DNA from: Undaria pinnatifida
Lineage: Eukaryota > Sar > Phaeophyceae > Laminariales > Alariaceae
Direction of reading: 5' to 3'
Length of the DNA: 64,000 bases
Assembly (NCBI GenBank): GCA_012845835.1
Contig: JABAKD010000009.1
Location: forward strand, 13,111,955 to 13,175,954
The notes beneath the pieces were generated by a model, which was given only the letters and a program-made list of their open reading frames with translations, was not told the origin of the DNA and searched no databases. Positions 36,701 to 47,035 of the stretch are shown here, in pieces (the first letter of the stretch is position 1; every line of letters starts with the position of its first letter). A program made the translations under genes and the position numbers.

Positions 36701-39700
36701 TTCGAGGGATTCATTAATCGGAGATGGGACCCTATCTTCCCCGTGTGCGACGGAAATGCCCCCCATTGATGGGCCTCTATCCGCCTAGGACGGCGCTGTG
36801 GAGCTCGAACCAATCAGCAATTAGCCAACGGGGTTGGGGTTTTCTTGCCGTGCAGGGTGGTGTCGACCCGAGAAAGCTCGGTTTGCTTCCCCGGTTGATA
36901 AAAATTTTAGAGATGTGGAACGACCTCTGGACCGGGGATGGGACCTTATATCCTCCCGAGGTGGAGCTGGTTCGACATACGAACCATGGCCAACCAGACA
37001 ATCGGCCGGTGGGGTGGGGATTTCCACACCGTGCGGGGAGGTATCAACCCAGATGATATCCGGGTTCGTCCCCGGTTGTCGGAGTTGTAGATGTGTGGAT
37101 GGATTCCGATCCCGGCATGTGACCCCATCGTGCCCCGGTGACGCCTACTTGTGTATGAATCTTGGCCAATGAGCGATCAGACAAAAATGACATGTTTTTG
37201 TTTTCGTCTATAAAAACTCGAGTCTGAAATTTTTAGCTGTCAAAATCGTAAGCGCTGTAGTCGCGTATTGCATCTACAAGAAGTGAGCGATCTACACAGC
37301 TAGCAACAAGCAGCAGCATTGCAATCGCATTCGAGGAGTTGAATGACGAAGGCAGCCATACCACCGTGTTTCGCGCCTGGAACAAAGTCAGTACGTCTCT
37401 CCACGTTCAGACAACACACAGACAGTCGATCTGGGAGGCTCGGATCAAGATAATACTACTATATCATGCATGGTATATTTCAAAGCTGGCTCAGTGCGGG
37501 GTTCTCAGTGGTTACGAAGAGAAGACGCAGCGGACATGGTCAATCACCTTACTGGCGACGGGTGCTTGATGGAGTTAAAATATAATAAGAAACGCACTCG
37601 ACACGTTTCGTCGCCAGACTAAAGGATCAGTCGGCGTGTGCTCTGATTTATCCGATCGAAATATGATGAATGAAGCTCGGAATCGGATTCACTGAAAAAC
37701 GGTGCTGGTAGCTATTAATCGTAGTACATTGTCATGATTGTTCGTCTATATCGAACTCTTGGCATTACCTTGCATACTGTACGCGCAGACTATGATTGTG
37801 TGTGGTGACATTTTTTACTCTACCAAGTATTGAATCGAACAATTCGTGCTGCCCTGCCCTACCCGACGCATGGGCGCTGGCGAATGCCGGCACCCATGCG
37901 GAGCCCTTGTATTTTATAAAATTGTTATAAGGACGTCAGCCGCGAGTTCGACGAATTTAGGGTCGATACTCATCTTCGCAAGCTGCGTTGTTGGTGCTTG
38001 TTTATTATACTATGTGGGTGAGTTTTTGCACTTAATGGGAGGGGTCCTGTTGCTTCGTTTTTATTTTTTTTTGTACACGCAGCATTCCATATATTTTGTT
38101 TTTCTCCACTATAATGGTTGGTGTTGGTATTTTCACTCTAGGTGGGGAATTTTTAGCTAGATCCAACATATTATCTATATTTTATAAATGTACTACTGCA
38201 GTTTCCACTATACTGCTCTATCACATAATGGTGGATGGTATATATATTTAAGGGTTTTATAGTTTCCGCGCACAGACTGACTTCGTAACATCACCCTGTT
38301 GACCCTGATAGCTACACTGTAGTTGCAAGGGGAGTCGCCGACCTGTATCCTTAATGAGGACACACAACCCGCGATACGCGCGATTGGAGCATCACACACA
38401 GCTTGCAAATATGAGTTTCGACAAAATATTCGATTTTACAGCTGGAGTGTATCTTTATTTCTCAAAATATATTTGCGACAGGTTTGGTCGTATAATGTGC
38501 CTGGAATAGGCCACATGGGATTGTTCATCCGGGAAAACAAAAAAAGAAAACTATTAATTTTCCCTAAATCAGTTGTCGGGTACGTACAGAAACGAAAAAA
38601 TAGCGCTTCTCCGGTGAGGAGGTTAAGGAACAAAAAATGCCCACCTCTACCGCACCATGCGTCTCCAGACCCTGCCAAACCAGCCGGGGCGAGGGACCAA
38701 CAGACCAACCAACCAACCGACCGACCGACCGACCGACCGACCGACCGACCGACCGACCAACCGACCGACCAACCAACCAACCGCAAAAAGTCTCACCGAC
38801 GTGGGAGGTACGACCCAACACCACCCTACCGCAAACTTCAGGGACCCGCCGACATACAGAACTGCTTCAAGGTATCACCTTTCTCGGTCCCTCGTGTACG
38901 AAAAAACAGTCCGCAGTCGATCATGAAGCAGTACCACCGAAGCTACTCAAACGCCTCTTCTAAGAAAACAACAACAAAGCAAGTCTCTTTTGTTGTGCCA
39001 AAAGGGACAAACACAAAACCACTACGCACCACGCGCGCGACCTCACCTGCTGCTTGGCGCTGCGAGTTGGATGCGCGGAGAAGTGCACGTCGCGCATCGC
39101 CTTTTCTATCATGGAAACCTGGTGGGTGTGCGGCGGTAGAGGCGGCGGCGGCATGGGTAAGGGTGGCAATGTGGTAGAAAAGATAATTGCGAAAGGCATC
39201 GATCACCCCGCACAACACACAGCAGAGAGTGCGGTGCTGCCACCGATTGACGAATGAAGAGAGGGCGCCAGTTTCTTCGTATCTTCTTTGGACGTGCAGG
39301 CGGGCGGACGGACGGGCCTAGCGAAAATCAAGACGAAAAAAGACATACCCATGGGTTGCTATTGCAAAACGATGATTAAGCGCCCAGCTCAATCTCAAAT
39401 TAAGATGAAACGCTTTGGCGAACCGTCTTGCTCAAGATGCTCAAGACGAAACGTCTAGGTCAAGAAAGAAACGCCCTCGCTGGAACTCCTTCGCATATAA
39501 AGTGGCAGGCGCCGACCCTACTTACCGTGTAAGGGCGGTTGGAGGCCGGGTTGACGCATTTCTCTGACACGATCGTTGCCACATCTCGGAACACGCTTTC
39601 CAGCGCCACTTGCCGCTCTTTGTCCGAGACCTAACGCGGCGAGTAAGGGGTGTCGGGGCGGGGGGCACGGACGGTGGACAGGGGACGGGGGGGCACTCTT

Positions 39701-42700
39701 GTTGCTTGCTACCAGGTACCTGGCACTCCTGTTTCGTCACTATATTTCTCTCTCGTTTTCTATCTCTCTCTCCCACCTCTTTCCCTCTTGCTCGCCTGCA
39801 TCTCCCCCTTGTCGAGGATGATCTTGCACGCCTCCAGCTGGTTCTCCGTGCCGAAGGCCTTCATCAAGTCCTTGTTTTTCGACAGGATGCCCTGTGAGGG
39901 GGAAAAAAAACGGGAGGGGGGCAGAAGCAACAGCAGTAAGAAAGACCGACAAATCGCCCCCCCATAGGAGAGGGGTGACGAGACATGGCGCGGCGATGCG
40001 ATGATATGGGACGCGATGCGATTAAATGCGAGGGGAGGCGAGGCAAGGCGAGGCAAGGCGGGGCGGGGCGAGCTGTCCGAATAAACACACAGCCCAACGG
40101 AATATCACAACAAAATATAGCCCCCCCCTTAGATATATTGCTGAGCAGGTTGTAGGAGTAGTGCTCGGCGATCGCGGAGCGTGCGACCACTGCTGCTGAT
40201 GTAGGCATGGGAGATAGGCGGTAGTCGATATATCATGGGGGGCGTTTAGAGGGGGGGGGGGGGGCGAACATCGTAGAAGACTCCTCCTGTAGATGGTGGA
40301 GCTTGCGGTGGTGCAATTGCGTACGAAATGATGGTATATCACCCCCGATAGCACGAAGCCCTGCTGGTGTGTGATTCTTGCTCTTTTCCCGATCTGGGCG
40401 CCTCTTGAACCAACGTCGACCCTTCAAAACAAAACAGAACAATCATCAACTGTTACACGGTATGCTGCTATTTATGACATACAGACGAACTGCGTGCACA
40501 CTACCAGGCACGTGGTATCAATCCGAAGTGTGCCCCCCCACTCCCCTCCCCGATTCCTAGAGGTGACAACGAGGGCATATTATAGCTTGCAGCCGTGAAG
40601 GACATGAAACATGTCTCAAATGTTTAGATGAACTACAAAGAAAGCGTCTCACGTTATTACACTGACGGCCATTTTCAGGTGTTTTTCATAGTTTCAATGT
40701 TGTGGTCGGTAGTCGTTCCGAATAACTGGGACATGTTAACGAGTTTGCCCAAGGGTGTGGTTAGTCGGCTGTGCATGTACGAGTACCCAACGCCGTTGTG
40801 TAGGTCATAGATACCCGGATACCCTCAGAGTATAAACTAATCTATAAACTCGTTCGGGCCGGTCGGTGTCACGGTGTTACTTGCTCGCTTACTTCCGCAG
40901 TGGATACCAATTGGTCATAGATACCCGAGTACATCTCGAGAATATAAACTAAACTATAACCTCGTTTGGGCTGGTCGGTGTTACTCGCCCGGTTACTTCC
41001 GCAGTGGATAATTGTTTTCTCCCTTCCTAATAGTTTTCAAGTTTTTTTTTTACAATGTACCAGGTACCTGGTATACTTCGAAGTATAGGTCATAGGAACG
41101 CCCGTGTTTCCCCTTTTCCACCTGCGACACCCCCGGGATCCCACGCCAACCACATCCCGAAGGGGACATCAACCCTGTACAACTACGATAGTTGGTAGTT
41201 GTTTGCCACACAACTCTCGGTTCAGAATCTTGTGCAACTAGTTGCCAGCCGACAACTACTGGTTCAGAATCTTGTGCAACTAGTTGCCTGCAGGCAACTA
41301 CGAGGTAGTTGCCCGCCAAACCAACTAACTGGTTAGTTGTTAGTCATAGTTGTACAGGGTGTTTCAACCTTGTAAACTTCATCAGGATTACTAACAATCA
41401 GGTTGCTGTCACATGCCAGCTCTTTCAAAACAGCCCAACTCATAGACAGCCCTTCAAGCGGCCCGACGAACACGCAACTGATCGTATAACCTCTCAAGTG
41501 ACGCGCTGCTCGCGAAGAGTAAACGCCGTAAAAAGAGAGTACGAGCCACTTGGTACTCCGTTGTTGTGGTGCACAGCTAGTGGTAGGTTGTGCTAGGCGC
41601 TGTTGGCCGTAACACCACAGTAGGCGCCAGACCGTAAAAGCAACACTGCAGTATGTACCTAGGTGACACTCTACTCCTAGACACCACGGTTCAAAAACTA
41701 CTGCGTCGCTGGTTCTGTTCTGTTCGATGCTGTTACGAACACCTACTACAGTGGTGGTATCGGCTTTGCTGGAGAACCCAATAATAGTGACCATCGCCGA
41801 ATCAGCATTATTCTGGAATATTATCGGTCGGTATAATCCCACCGAAAGCTCGGCGTAACCTAGCAAAACCCAAACGGCGAGACTCGGAGCTCAGACGCTG
41901 TACTGCCGGTGTATAGGCCAGGCAAACACGGGCATCATACAAGGAAAACTACTCTTTAATATAGTGTGCATACAGCAGCAGTACTTGTGTGCACGAACAC
42001 GTGGCTATGGCCGGCATTTTATACAACAGTCGTGCGTACTACACTAAGCAGTAGTGCCAGTGGAAATAAACGACAAGGTACACCTTTATTTTAGACCCTT
42101 CTTTGTACCAGGGGGGGCTTCGACGCGGCGGGTTGACGCCCGGCTGCGGCTCCGCGCATGCCCGTAAGGCAGGTAGTAAACGAAGCGGAGAGGGACCGTA
42201 GAAGCGACAAATTACTTCCAAGGGGTACGGTGTGGTACTAAATCAGTTTATAGTATTGCGAGTATGAGGTGGAGCGAGTGTGGGGGGAGGTTGTATATAT
42301 CGAAGGGAGAAAGCAATGGGACGGTCGTGAGGACGAGAAATCCATGATTATCGTATCATATGCCGTGTGCATACGAGTACCGGCGGGTAGTATGGCAGGG
42401 CTACTACAACAGCCAGCAGTAATAATCGCCAAACCACCTCGTACCTCGAACGTACTGCTGCTCTATCACCATTTTTAGCAGTACAAGCATATGTACATGG
42501 ATCTTTTTCCTCTCTTCTCCCCTGTATGCGAGTATTCCTATGTATGATGTATTGGCCACGAGACTCACGAATCACGCAGCTTGCAACGTTGAATATAGAC
42601 CGCTCAACTGTTGGTTCAGTATCGAACGCTCAAATGTTCGAACTCACAGCTGAGGCGTATTTGAAAAAATTATTTAATTTTGCAAAAAACGAGTACAGCA

Positions 42701-43319
42701 TACCCCGCCAGCCCGCAGCCCGGGCACGGTGCAGGCACGCCCGAGGCCTCCTCCGACACAGTCGGGGTCGGGGAGCAAGATGAGGGAGGTTCGGACCGAG
42801 GGGTGATCCTCATCGCAAGCTAGCGCGGCAAAAGCTCAAAAATACGTCCAAGAAAAGCTGAGGCGCCTTCTCTGAGGAGCCTTCTCCGAGCAGCAGCTGC
42901 AATTTTGTGCACGAATTTAAAAACGCTTTAGCCGTACATACTCCTTCTCTGTTTTGGGTGAGCATATAGTTGCTGCTCTGCTGCTGCTAAGGTACCTGGT
43001 ATTGATTAACGCGGGTGCATACCACATTATTATTGTGTGCGTCACCCTTAATATGTGTGACAAGTCCGAACGAAAACCGTGTATACCCTAGTAAACACAC
43101 CCTTGAAGCCGTCACTTGACAACCCTAACTCCTAATTGCTGTCACTTTTGCCTCCGTCACCTTGGACACGTTCTCGAAGACGCTCTCTATCTGCAGAACC
43201 TCGTCAATGTCCGTCTCAACCCGGTTGCGCCAGTTAACGACCTTATTGCGGTAGCACGCGATCTCGAACCGCTTGCCCGTCTTGTGCAGCCGAACCACAG
43301 CCACATTCGTCAGCCTCAC
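27443..43319 (-). CDS. SBDS: Ribosome maturation protein SBDS with C-terminal C2H2 zinc finger (10 exons, first short exon missing)
   Basis: SBDS, with the GTPase EFL1, releases eIF6 from late 60S subunits. Exons (minus): 43319-43161 ([20 protein letters not shown], ending NVSK), 39891-39796 ([19 protein letters not shown]), 39630-39526 ([20 protein letters not shown]), 39118-39047 ([20 protein letters not shown]), 32724-32643 ([20 protein letters not shown]), 31712-31544 ([15 protein letters not shown]), 31058-30859 ([12 protein letters not shown]), 30244-30030 (Gly/Lys-rich), 29788-29591, 27583-27443. All join in frame to 478 aa. The first three SBDS domains are complete apart from roughly ten N-terminal residues whose exon I could not find. 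Residues ~280-415 are a charged low-complexity extension. Residues 422-444 make C-x2-C-x12-H-x5-H (CNTC...[10 protein letters not shown]) followed by [19 protein letters not shown]; a C-terminal C2H2 finger on SBDS is known in plants and some protists. One intron (39795-39631) begins GC; the rest are GT-AG. Introns reach 6.3 kb. Confidence 0.94.
27705..27755 (+). repeat. (CAAT)n microsatellite in the last SBDS intron
   Basis: About eleven CAAT/CGAT tetramers in a row. Confidence 0.95.
30290..30500 (+). repeat. G-rich tract (C-rich on the SBDS sense strand)
   Basis: About 200 bases of GGGGGG runs separated by AGG/TGG, within the SBDS intron 30858-30245. Read in the direction of SBDS transcription it is C-rich and stops about 45 bases before the acceptor, mirroring the IWS1 introns. 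Confidence 0.85.
31838..32072. mobile_element. hAT-type MITE in an SBDS intron
   Basis: The ends are CAGGGCTTTTCGCGGGTC at left and GATCCGTGAAAAGCCCTG at right, inverted with few mismatches. An identical T8 flanks each side (31830-31837, 32073-32080), consistent with the 8-bp hAT target duplication, although the surrounding T-run makes it weak evidence. The inside consists of GGGTCGGG / CCCGACCCGA arms that can fold on each other. No ORF. Confidence 0.72.
32090..32250 (+). repeat. GGGCAAGGTTAAG repeat
   Basis: About ten 12-18-bp units of AAGGGCAAGGTTAAGG with variants such as AAGGTCGAGGTTAAGG follow an inverted R2 fragment (32085-32140). Confidence 0.85.
32338..32575 (+). repeat. (CAGGCAAG)n octamer array
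   Basis: Nearly perfect 8-bp repeat, about 29 units, with one internal AACAGGCAAGCGGG variant. It is a multiple of 8, not of 3, so it reads as the same four-residue pattern (CLPA or QASR) in more than one frame; the long frames here are artefacts. Located in the 930-bp SBDS intron. Confidence 0.97.
32975..33180 (+). repeat. Dispersed repeat R3, copy A
   Basis: Shares ATATTTGCGACAGGTTTGGT, TTTTCCCTAAATCAGTT, GGGTACGTACAGAAACGAAA and TTCGGTGAGATTA/CTCCGGTGAGGA with 38458-38650, in the same orientation 5.5 kb apart. Confidence 0.85.
33405..33580 (+). repeat. Dispersed repeat R4, copy A
   Basis: Shares GCTGAGCGAGACAAGCGAGA, TTTTGTATTTTG, CGGTA, TTATTCTT and GGATCTTG with 34250-34410. Both copies sit in the same SBDS intron. 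Confidence 0.75.
34250..34410 (+). repeat. Dispersed repeat R4, copy B
   Basis: Partner of 33405-33580, same orientation. It ends in CAAATTGGCGTCATATTTGG, matching CAAATTGGGTTCTTCTTTCG in copy A. Confidence 0.75.
35380..35530. repeat. Head-to-head pair of tRNA-like sequences
   Basis: On the minus strand from about 35446, GCCCCGGTGGCGTATCAGGT (A-box-like) is followed 60 bases on by GTGAGTTCGAATCTCC (B-box-like), with GAG in an anticodon-like loop. On the plus strand from 35468, GCCCCGGTGGTCTAGTGGGG repeats the same 5' head. Stem pairing is too poor for a functional tRNA; tRNA-derived SINE heads are likelier. Confidence 0.5.
36030..37180 (+). repeat. Diverged ~150-230-bp minisatellite, about six units
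   Basis: Units share CCGTGCGG.GTGGTGTCGACCC, a GTCCCCGGTTT, GGAGTT, TCGG..GGGACCCTATC.TCC and a CCAATCAGC..GCCAA tail. GTGTCGAC-like cores are near 36045, 36256, 36488, 36645, 36861 and 37045. Divergence and uneven spacing suggest an old array. CCAAT boxes recur once per unit. Confidence 0.75.
37924..38048 (-). repeat. R1 repeat copy, minus orientation
   Basis: Reverse complement contains CTCACCCACATAGTATAATA, CAACAACGCAGCTTGCGAAG and CGTCGAACTCGCGGCTGACG, matching 815-950 over about 125 bases. Confidence 0.85.
38458..38650 (+). repeat. Dispersed repeat R3, copy B
   Basis: Partner of 32975-33180. It is followed directly by the CCGA array at 38715. Confidence 0.85.
38700..38790 (+). repeat. 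(CCGA)n / (CCAA)n microsatellite
   Basis: About twenty tetramers in the large SBDS intron. Confidence 0.95.
41172..41360. mobile_element. Short MITE-like element
   Basis: Inverted ends ACCCTGTACAACTACGATAG and (right, complement) ACCCTGTACAACTATGACTA. Inside are two direct units of GGTTCAGAATCTTGTGCAAC and many CAACTA/TAGTTG words. No coding capacity; the flanks show no convincing target duplication. Lies in the SBDS intron 43160-39892. Confidence 0.65.
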
Positions 43320-43334
43320 CTGTCACGGATCGGT

Positions 43335-43740
43335 GGGGGATAGTCGGGCGGGCGGGCGGGCGGGCGGGCGGGCGGGCCGGTGGATGGGTGAGGTGGGTGG
43401 GTGGTTGAACGGATGAAGGAAGGAAGGAATTGATTGAATGAATGAAGAAATGTGTCTATATTACGGTATTTCCCTGGGAAGCTGGTCACGGCTCACGATT
43501 TAGGATGGTAGGAATGCGGGAGAAGGGACTTGGACGGCATGTTCGTAGAGGAAAAGCAGGGGATGAGTCAAAGAGACTCGGCCCCCATTGCTCGTGGGGG
43601 TGGGTGGGTGGGTGGGTAGATGTATGGATGTATGGATGGATGGATGTGTGGTCGGATGGATGGATGGATGGGTAGACGGAAGGATGGACGTATGTATGTA
43701 TGTATGGATGGATAGGTGGATGGATGGATGGGGGTTGGTG
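43335..43740 (+). repeat. GGGC and GGAT microsatellites upstream of SBDS exon RLTNV
   Basis: (GGGC)n at about 43346-43378 and (GGAT/GTAT)n at 43595-43735, flanking 200 bases of unique sequence. Confidence 0.9.
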
Positions 43741-44762
43741 TTTGAAGTTTGCTGCTGCTTTGTGCTCGTTCTTCTGCTTGCTACTGACGCAGTGCATGAT
43801 TTGGCTTACGCACGCCTTGATTTCATTTGATTAAAGTGTTTGCAGTGCTTACTACAATAATTAATCAGACGGACGGGCAGACGAACGCAACGACACATTT
43901 GGGATTTCCGCCACAGAGAACCCCAGCAAACTGAGGAAATGTCCTTCGGGTATAATACTAGTTATCGGTACCAGGTACCACCTTACGCGTTGCCAGGGTA
44001 TGAATACGACACGCAGAGGGCAGCGTGCTGTTTTTCACTTCTACGTACCGGTATTATACAAGCGTAACTCATACCAGGTACAATGTTAGTGACAAGGTTG
44101 GTACATACATACACACATACAGGCTGGTTCAAGAAAAATATACATATATATATCTCCCCCACGAATACCGCTCGCAATATCTAGTCAAAGAGTTAATATT
44201 TGCTATCATAGTGACCCCCATGCCCAGTGGAAGAGGGTGACATGGCCAAAAACAAAAATTACCGGCCTCGGGCTGTCTCTAGGAGCGAAACTCGTATCGA
44301 CCAATGACAGGCCTTCATTTTTTTTCAATATAATTAAGGCTTTTTCCCAGCGGGGGTGAAAAAAAAACTGCGCCGCATTGTGCACGATGTACTCCAAGGC
44401 ATGCGTGTAGCAATTTTCGCGCACAAAATCGAAGATGTCACCTGCCTGCGTTTAACATTAAGCAAAATCTGTTATTAGCGTAAAAACTGGATCCTACACA
44501 TAAACCAAGTAATCTGAAAGAAATAACGTATCTTACTCATTTTTACGCACAAAAGTCCAAATGTCCACGCCGTTTTGAGAGATAGACCCTGCAATTTTGC
44601 ACACGTGTTCTACATCCCGAGGCCTGACCCGCGTTTTTTTTTTTTTTCGCCAAAGAAAATGGGCTAAGGTGGTACATATTTTCCGAACAATCTTAACTTA
44701 CGAAAAATCAGGCAAAAAAAAAAAAAAAATAGGATCTCTGACAATAAAAACTCACCCATATA

Positions 44763-46083
44763 CAGTAGGTGGCCCTTTATAGTGGCAACCTGAATAGTGA
44801 AGTGCCCTGAATAGTGGCATGAAAATATCCTGGCAAAATCTCAACCCGATATAGTGGCAATTTACCACTATTGAGGACGGGGCCCTCAATAGTGGCATGT
44901 TGGGCATCTCACACACCCAATAGTGGCAGTTCCAAACAGCGGGCCCCCACTACTGCTTGACCACACCTGCCCACACGCACCCTCAGCAGTGGGCGCCACA
45001 CGTATCATGCCAGCCTGCGCGGACCTAGAACTGTGTAAACTCCCAAACCGACCACTGGGAGAGAAAGACGGGCACGGATGTCGCCGTGGCTGCGGTGGCC
45101 GGCTTCATGGAACATGTGGTGAACCAGAGGAGAAGAGCGGCAGAGAAATACACCGCGTCTGCAACCCGTGCATCGCCAAGAAGCAAAAGTCACCCGACTA
45201 CTCGAATCAGCTTAAGCGTGCCTCGCCCAACTCGGAACTTGTCGGAGATGGCGAGCCAGACAATGCCAAAGATCCTGAGAGTGCGGGGGGTGGGGGGAAG
45301 AAGGCGCCGCCGTCGTTCGCGGAACTGGCTGAACTTTTTGGTCCTCTAGAACAGTACGCAGAGTCGTGTGGCATTGGCGAAGCCGGACATTACCTCCGCA
45401 AGGCGAAGATGGTGTTCTTCGCTGCGCACTCCGCCAGACCGGCACGGCAGATGGACATTAGAACGTTTGCCGACTCCTAGTGCAATCAGTCGGCTAACGC
45501 CTACACCAAAAGTGCTCGTACGTAGTTGCAGAGCATCGTGGCGGTTGGGTTGATGCGCCGGGGTGGAGAGCGTTTGGCTCTTCAAGCTTGGTTGCTTCAG
45601 TTGTTCGCGTCTCTGCGTTGCTGTTGTCATTTCTTCTGCGTGTGTTGAACCCCATGTTACATGGCCCGCCGGACAAAACACAAATTATGTGCCTCCTTCA
45701 GTACGTTTGGGCGTGGTTTCGGTGGTCTGCCTGCACTGAAAAATGAAAAATAGGTTTTGACCGCAGAAGGCTCGGCGACCCTTGGATAACCAAGGGTCAT
45801 TTCATGTGTTTCATGCGGATACTGCTGCACACAAATGCTCAACCACGAGGAGTGTAGCAGTACACGGCTTTACCCGCATGTAACAGCGCATGCGAGTGTA
45901 GATCCAATGAATCGCTGTCGATATCGTGAACATCGAAGCTTCTTATTCGATATAGTGGCAATATTGCCACTATTGGCCTTGCAATAGTGGCAAAAGTGCC
46001 ACTATATCGAATAGTGGCACTGCCCCGAATAGTGGCACCATTTGGTCTTGCCCCTATATGCCACTATAAAGGGCCACCTACTG
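44763..46083. mobile_element. Pogo-like non-autonomous element, copy 2 (intact, inverted relative to copy 1)
   Basis: 1321 bp between perfect CAGTAGGTGG... inverted ends, TA on each side (44761-44762, 46084-46085). It is inserted into an R1 repeat: the left flank ends ACTCACCCA+TA and the right flank starts GTATATTACAAG, while the R1 copy at 828-870 reads straight through (CTCACCCACATAGTATATTAC). This gives a paralogous empty site and confirms the TA duplication. It carries the plus-strand 185-aa zinc-motif ORF and no transposase. Confidence 0.92.
44923..45480 (+). CDS. Element-encoded 185-aa zinc-motif protein, copy 2
   Basis: Homologue of the protein at 11470-10916, nearly identical. Differences seen: GTCG for GVCG, an extra E in EPEEKSG, KSPDYSNQ for KTPDSSNQ and KDPESA for KDSESA. 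The metal-ligand pattern C-x3-C-x5-H-x2-C ... C-x2-C is unchanged. The ATG lies 160 bases inside the left inverted repeat, right after the subterminal GCCACTAT words, so transcription may start in the element's own end. No relation to known transposase catalytic cores is visible. Role unknown; it could bind DNA ends or be a captured host fragment. Confidence 0.62.
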   Translation: MAVPNSGPPLLLDHTCPHAPSAVGATRIMPACADLELCKLPNRPLGEKDGHGCRRGCGGRLHGTCGEPEEKSGREIHRVCNPCIAKKQKSPDYSNQLKRASPNSELVGDGEPDNAKDPESAGGGGKKAPPSFAELAELFGPLEQYAESCGIGEAGHYLRKAKMVFFAAHSARPARQMDIRTFADS

Positions 46084-46085
46084 TA

Positions 46086-46190
46086 GTATATTACAAGTGC
46101 CAACAACGTAGCTTGCAAAGATGAGTATTGACCTCAAATTCGTCGCACTCACGGCTGACGTCCTTGAAATATCTTTTATAAAAAAACATT
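46086..46190 (+). repeat. R1 repeat, right part split by the pogo-like element
   Basis: Begins GTATATTACAAGTGCCAACA and continues AACGTAGCTTGCAAAGATGA. The left part lies at about 44740-44762. Confidence 0.88.
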
Positions 46191-47035
46191 AGGGTGAGGT
46201 CTTCGCGAAGACGTGTGCAAAATTTCACGGTCTGAATCGAAAAAACGGGGTGGACATTCGCCGGGGAACACATATCGTATGGGTTTTTTACTTTCTACCT
46301 GTAGTTCACAGCAGTTACGGGAGAGAAGGTGTTGTTCTGGTTGTTTTCTCACTGCCATATGATACAAGTGGCAAGCGCCAGTACTCTTGCTTCAACAACA
46401 GAAAGGGGCCTACCACACTTCACTACCAGTAGTGATTACCGCACGAGGACAAATAACATTGACACGCATGCTTGCAGCATTCGCTTGACAGCGTTGAACT
46501 GCTGTCAGTGCTGTGGCTACTGGTACTGCTGTCATTGTCGTTGTTGTTGTTCCCAATATGGCCTGTGGTTCGTGGTGGTACTGCTAATCGTTGCTGTCCT
46601 GCAGCCTGTGGCCTGTGATACAATGAACCAACTCGCAGTTCAGCCAGCGTGTGGTTAGGTCGGCTTGCGTAAAGAGCCAACCCAACTACAACTCGAGCGT
46701 ACCTGATTAACTGGCTGAGTGATAGCACGACTCATGGGGAAGACTCAGCTCGCGAGAGCAGCACCTCAAGACCTTTGTGTCTTTGATGTTGAATGTCGAA
46801 AGTCAGCAGGCTAGCAGGTACGCCGAGGTACGCCGTGGAGTTCAATGATATTCAGTAGCGTGTCTTAAACGGGAAATTAGTCAGATCATTTTGGCTCGAA
46901 CACCTACAGCAGACACAACCCACGCAGCGCAGCATTGGTAGTTGGGCGAGTCGTCTTTCGTTTAACAGCAGCTGTGGTGAAATCTAACGCAATACATAGC
47001 CGACACGCAAACGTGCGTTCAACTTTGCTGCCAGG

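Larger units (their letters stand above)
32725..39046 (-). other. SBDS 6.3-kb intron, content
   Basis: Lies between exons ending KQQ and starting ALEV. It contains inverted R2 (32865-32965), R3 copies, R4 copies, a tRNA-like inverted pair (35380-35530), a ~215-bp minisatellite (36030-37180), an inverted R1 copy (37924-38048) and a CCGA array (38715-38790). No other gene is recognised. Confidence 0.85.

Noticed and set aside
38323..39177. 284-codon plus-strand frame
   Set aside because: Crosses an R3 repeat, the CCGA microsatellite and the antisense of an SBDS exon; no conserved content.
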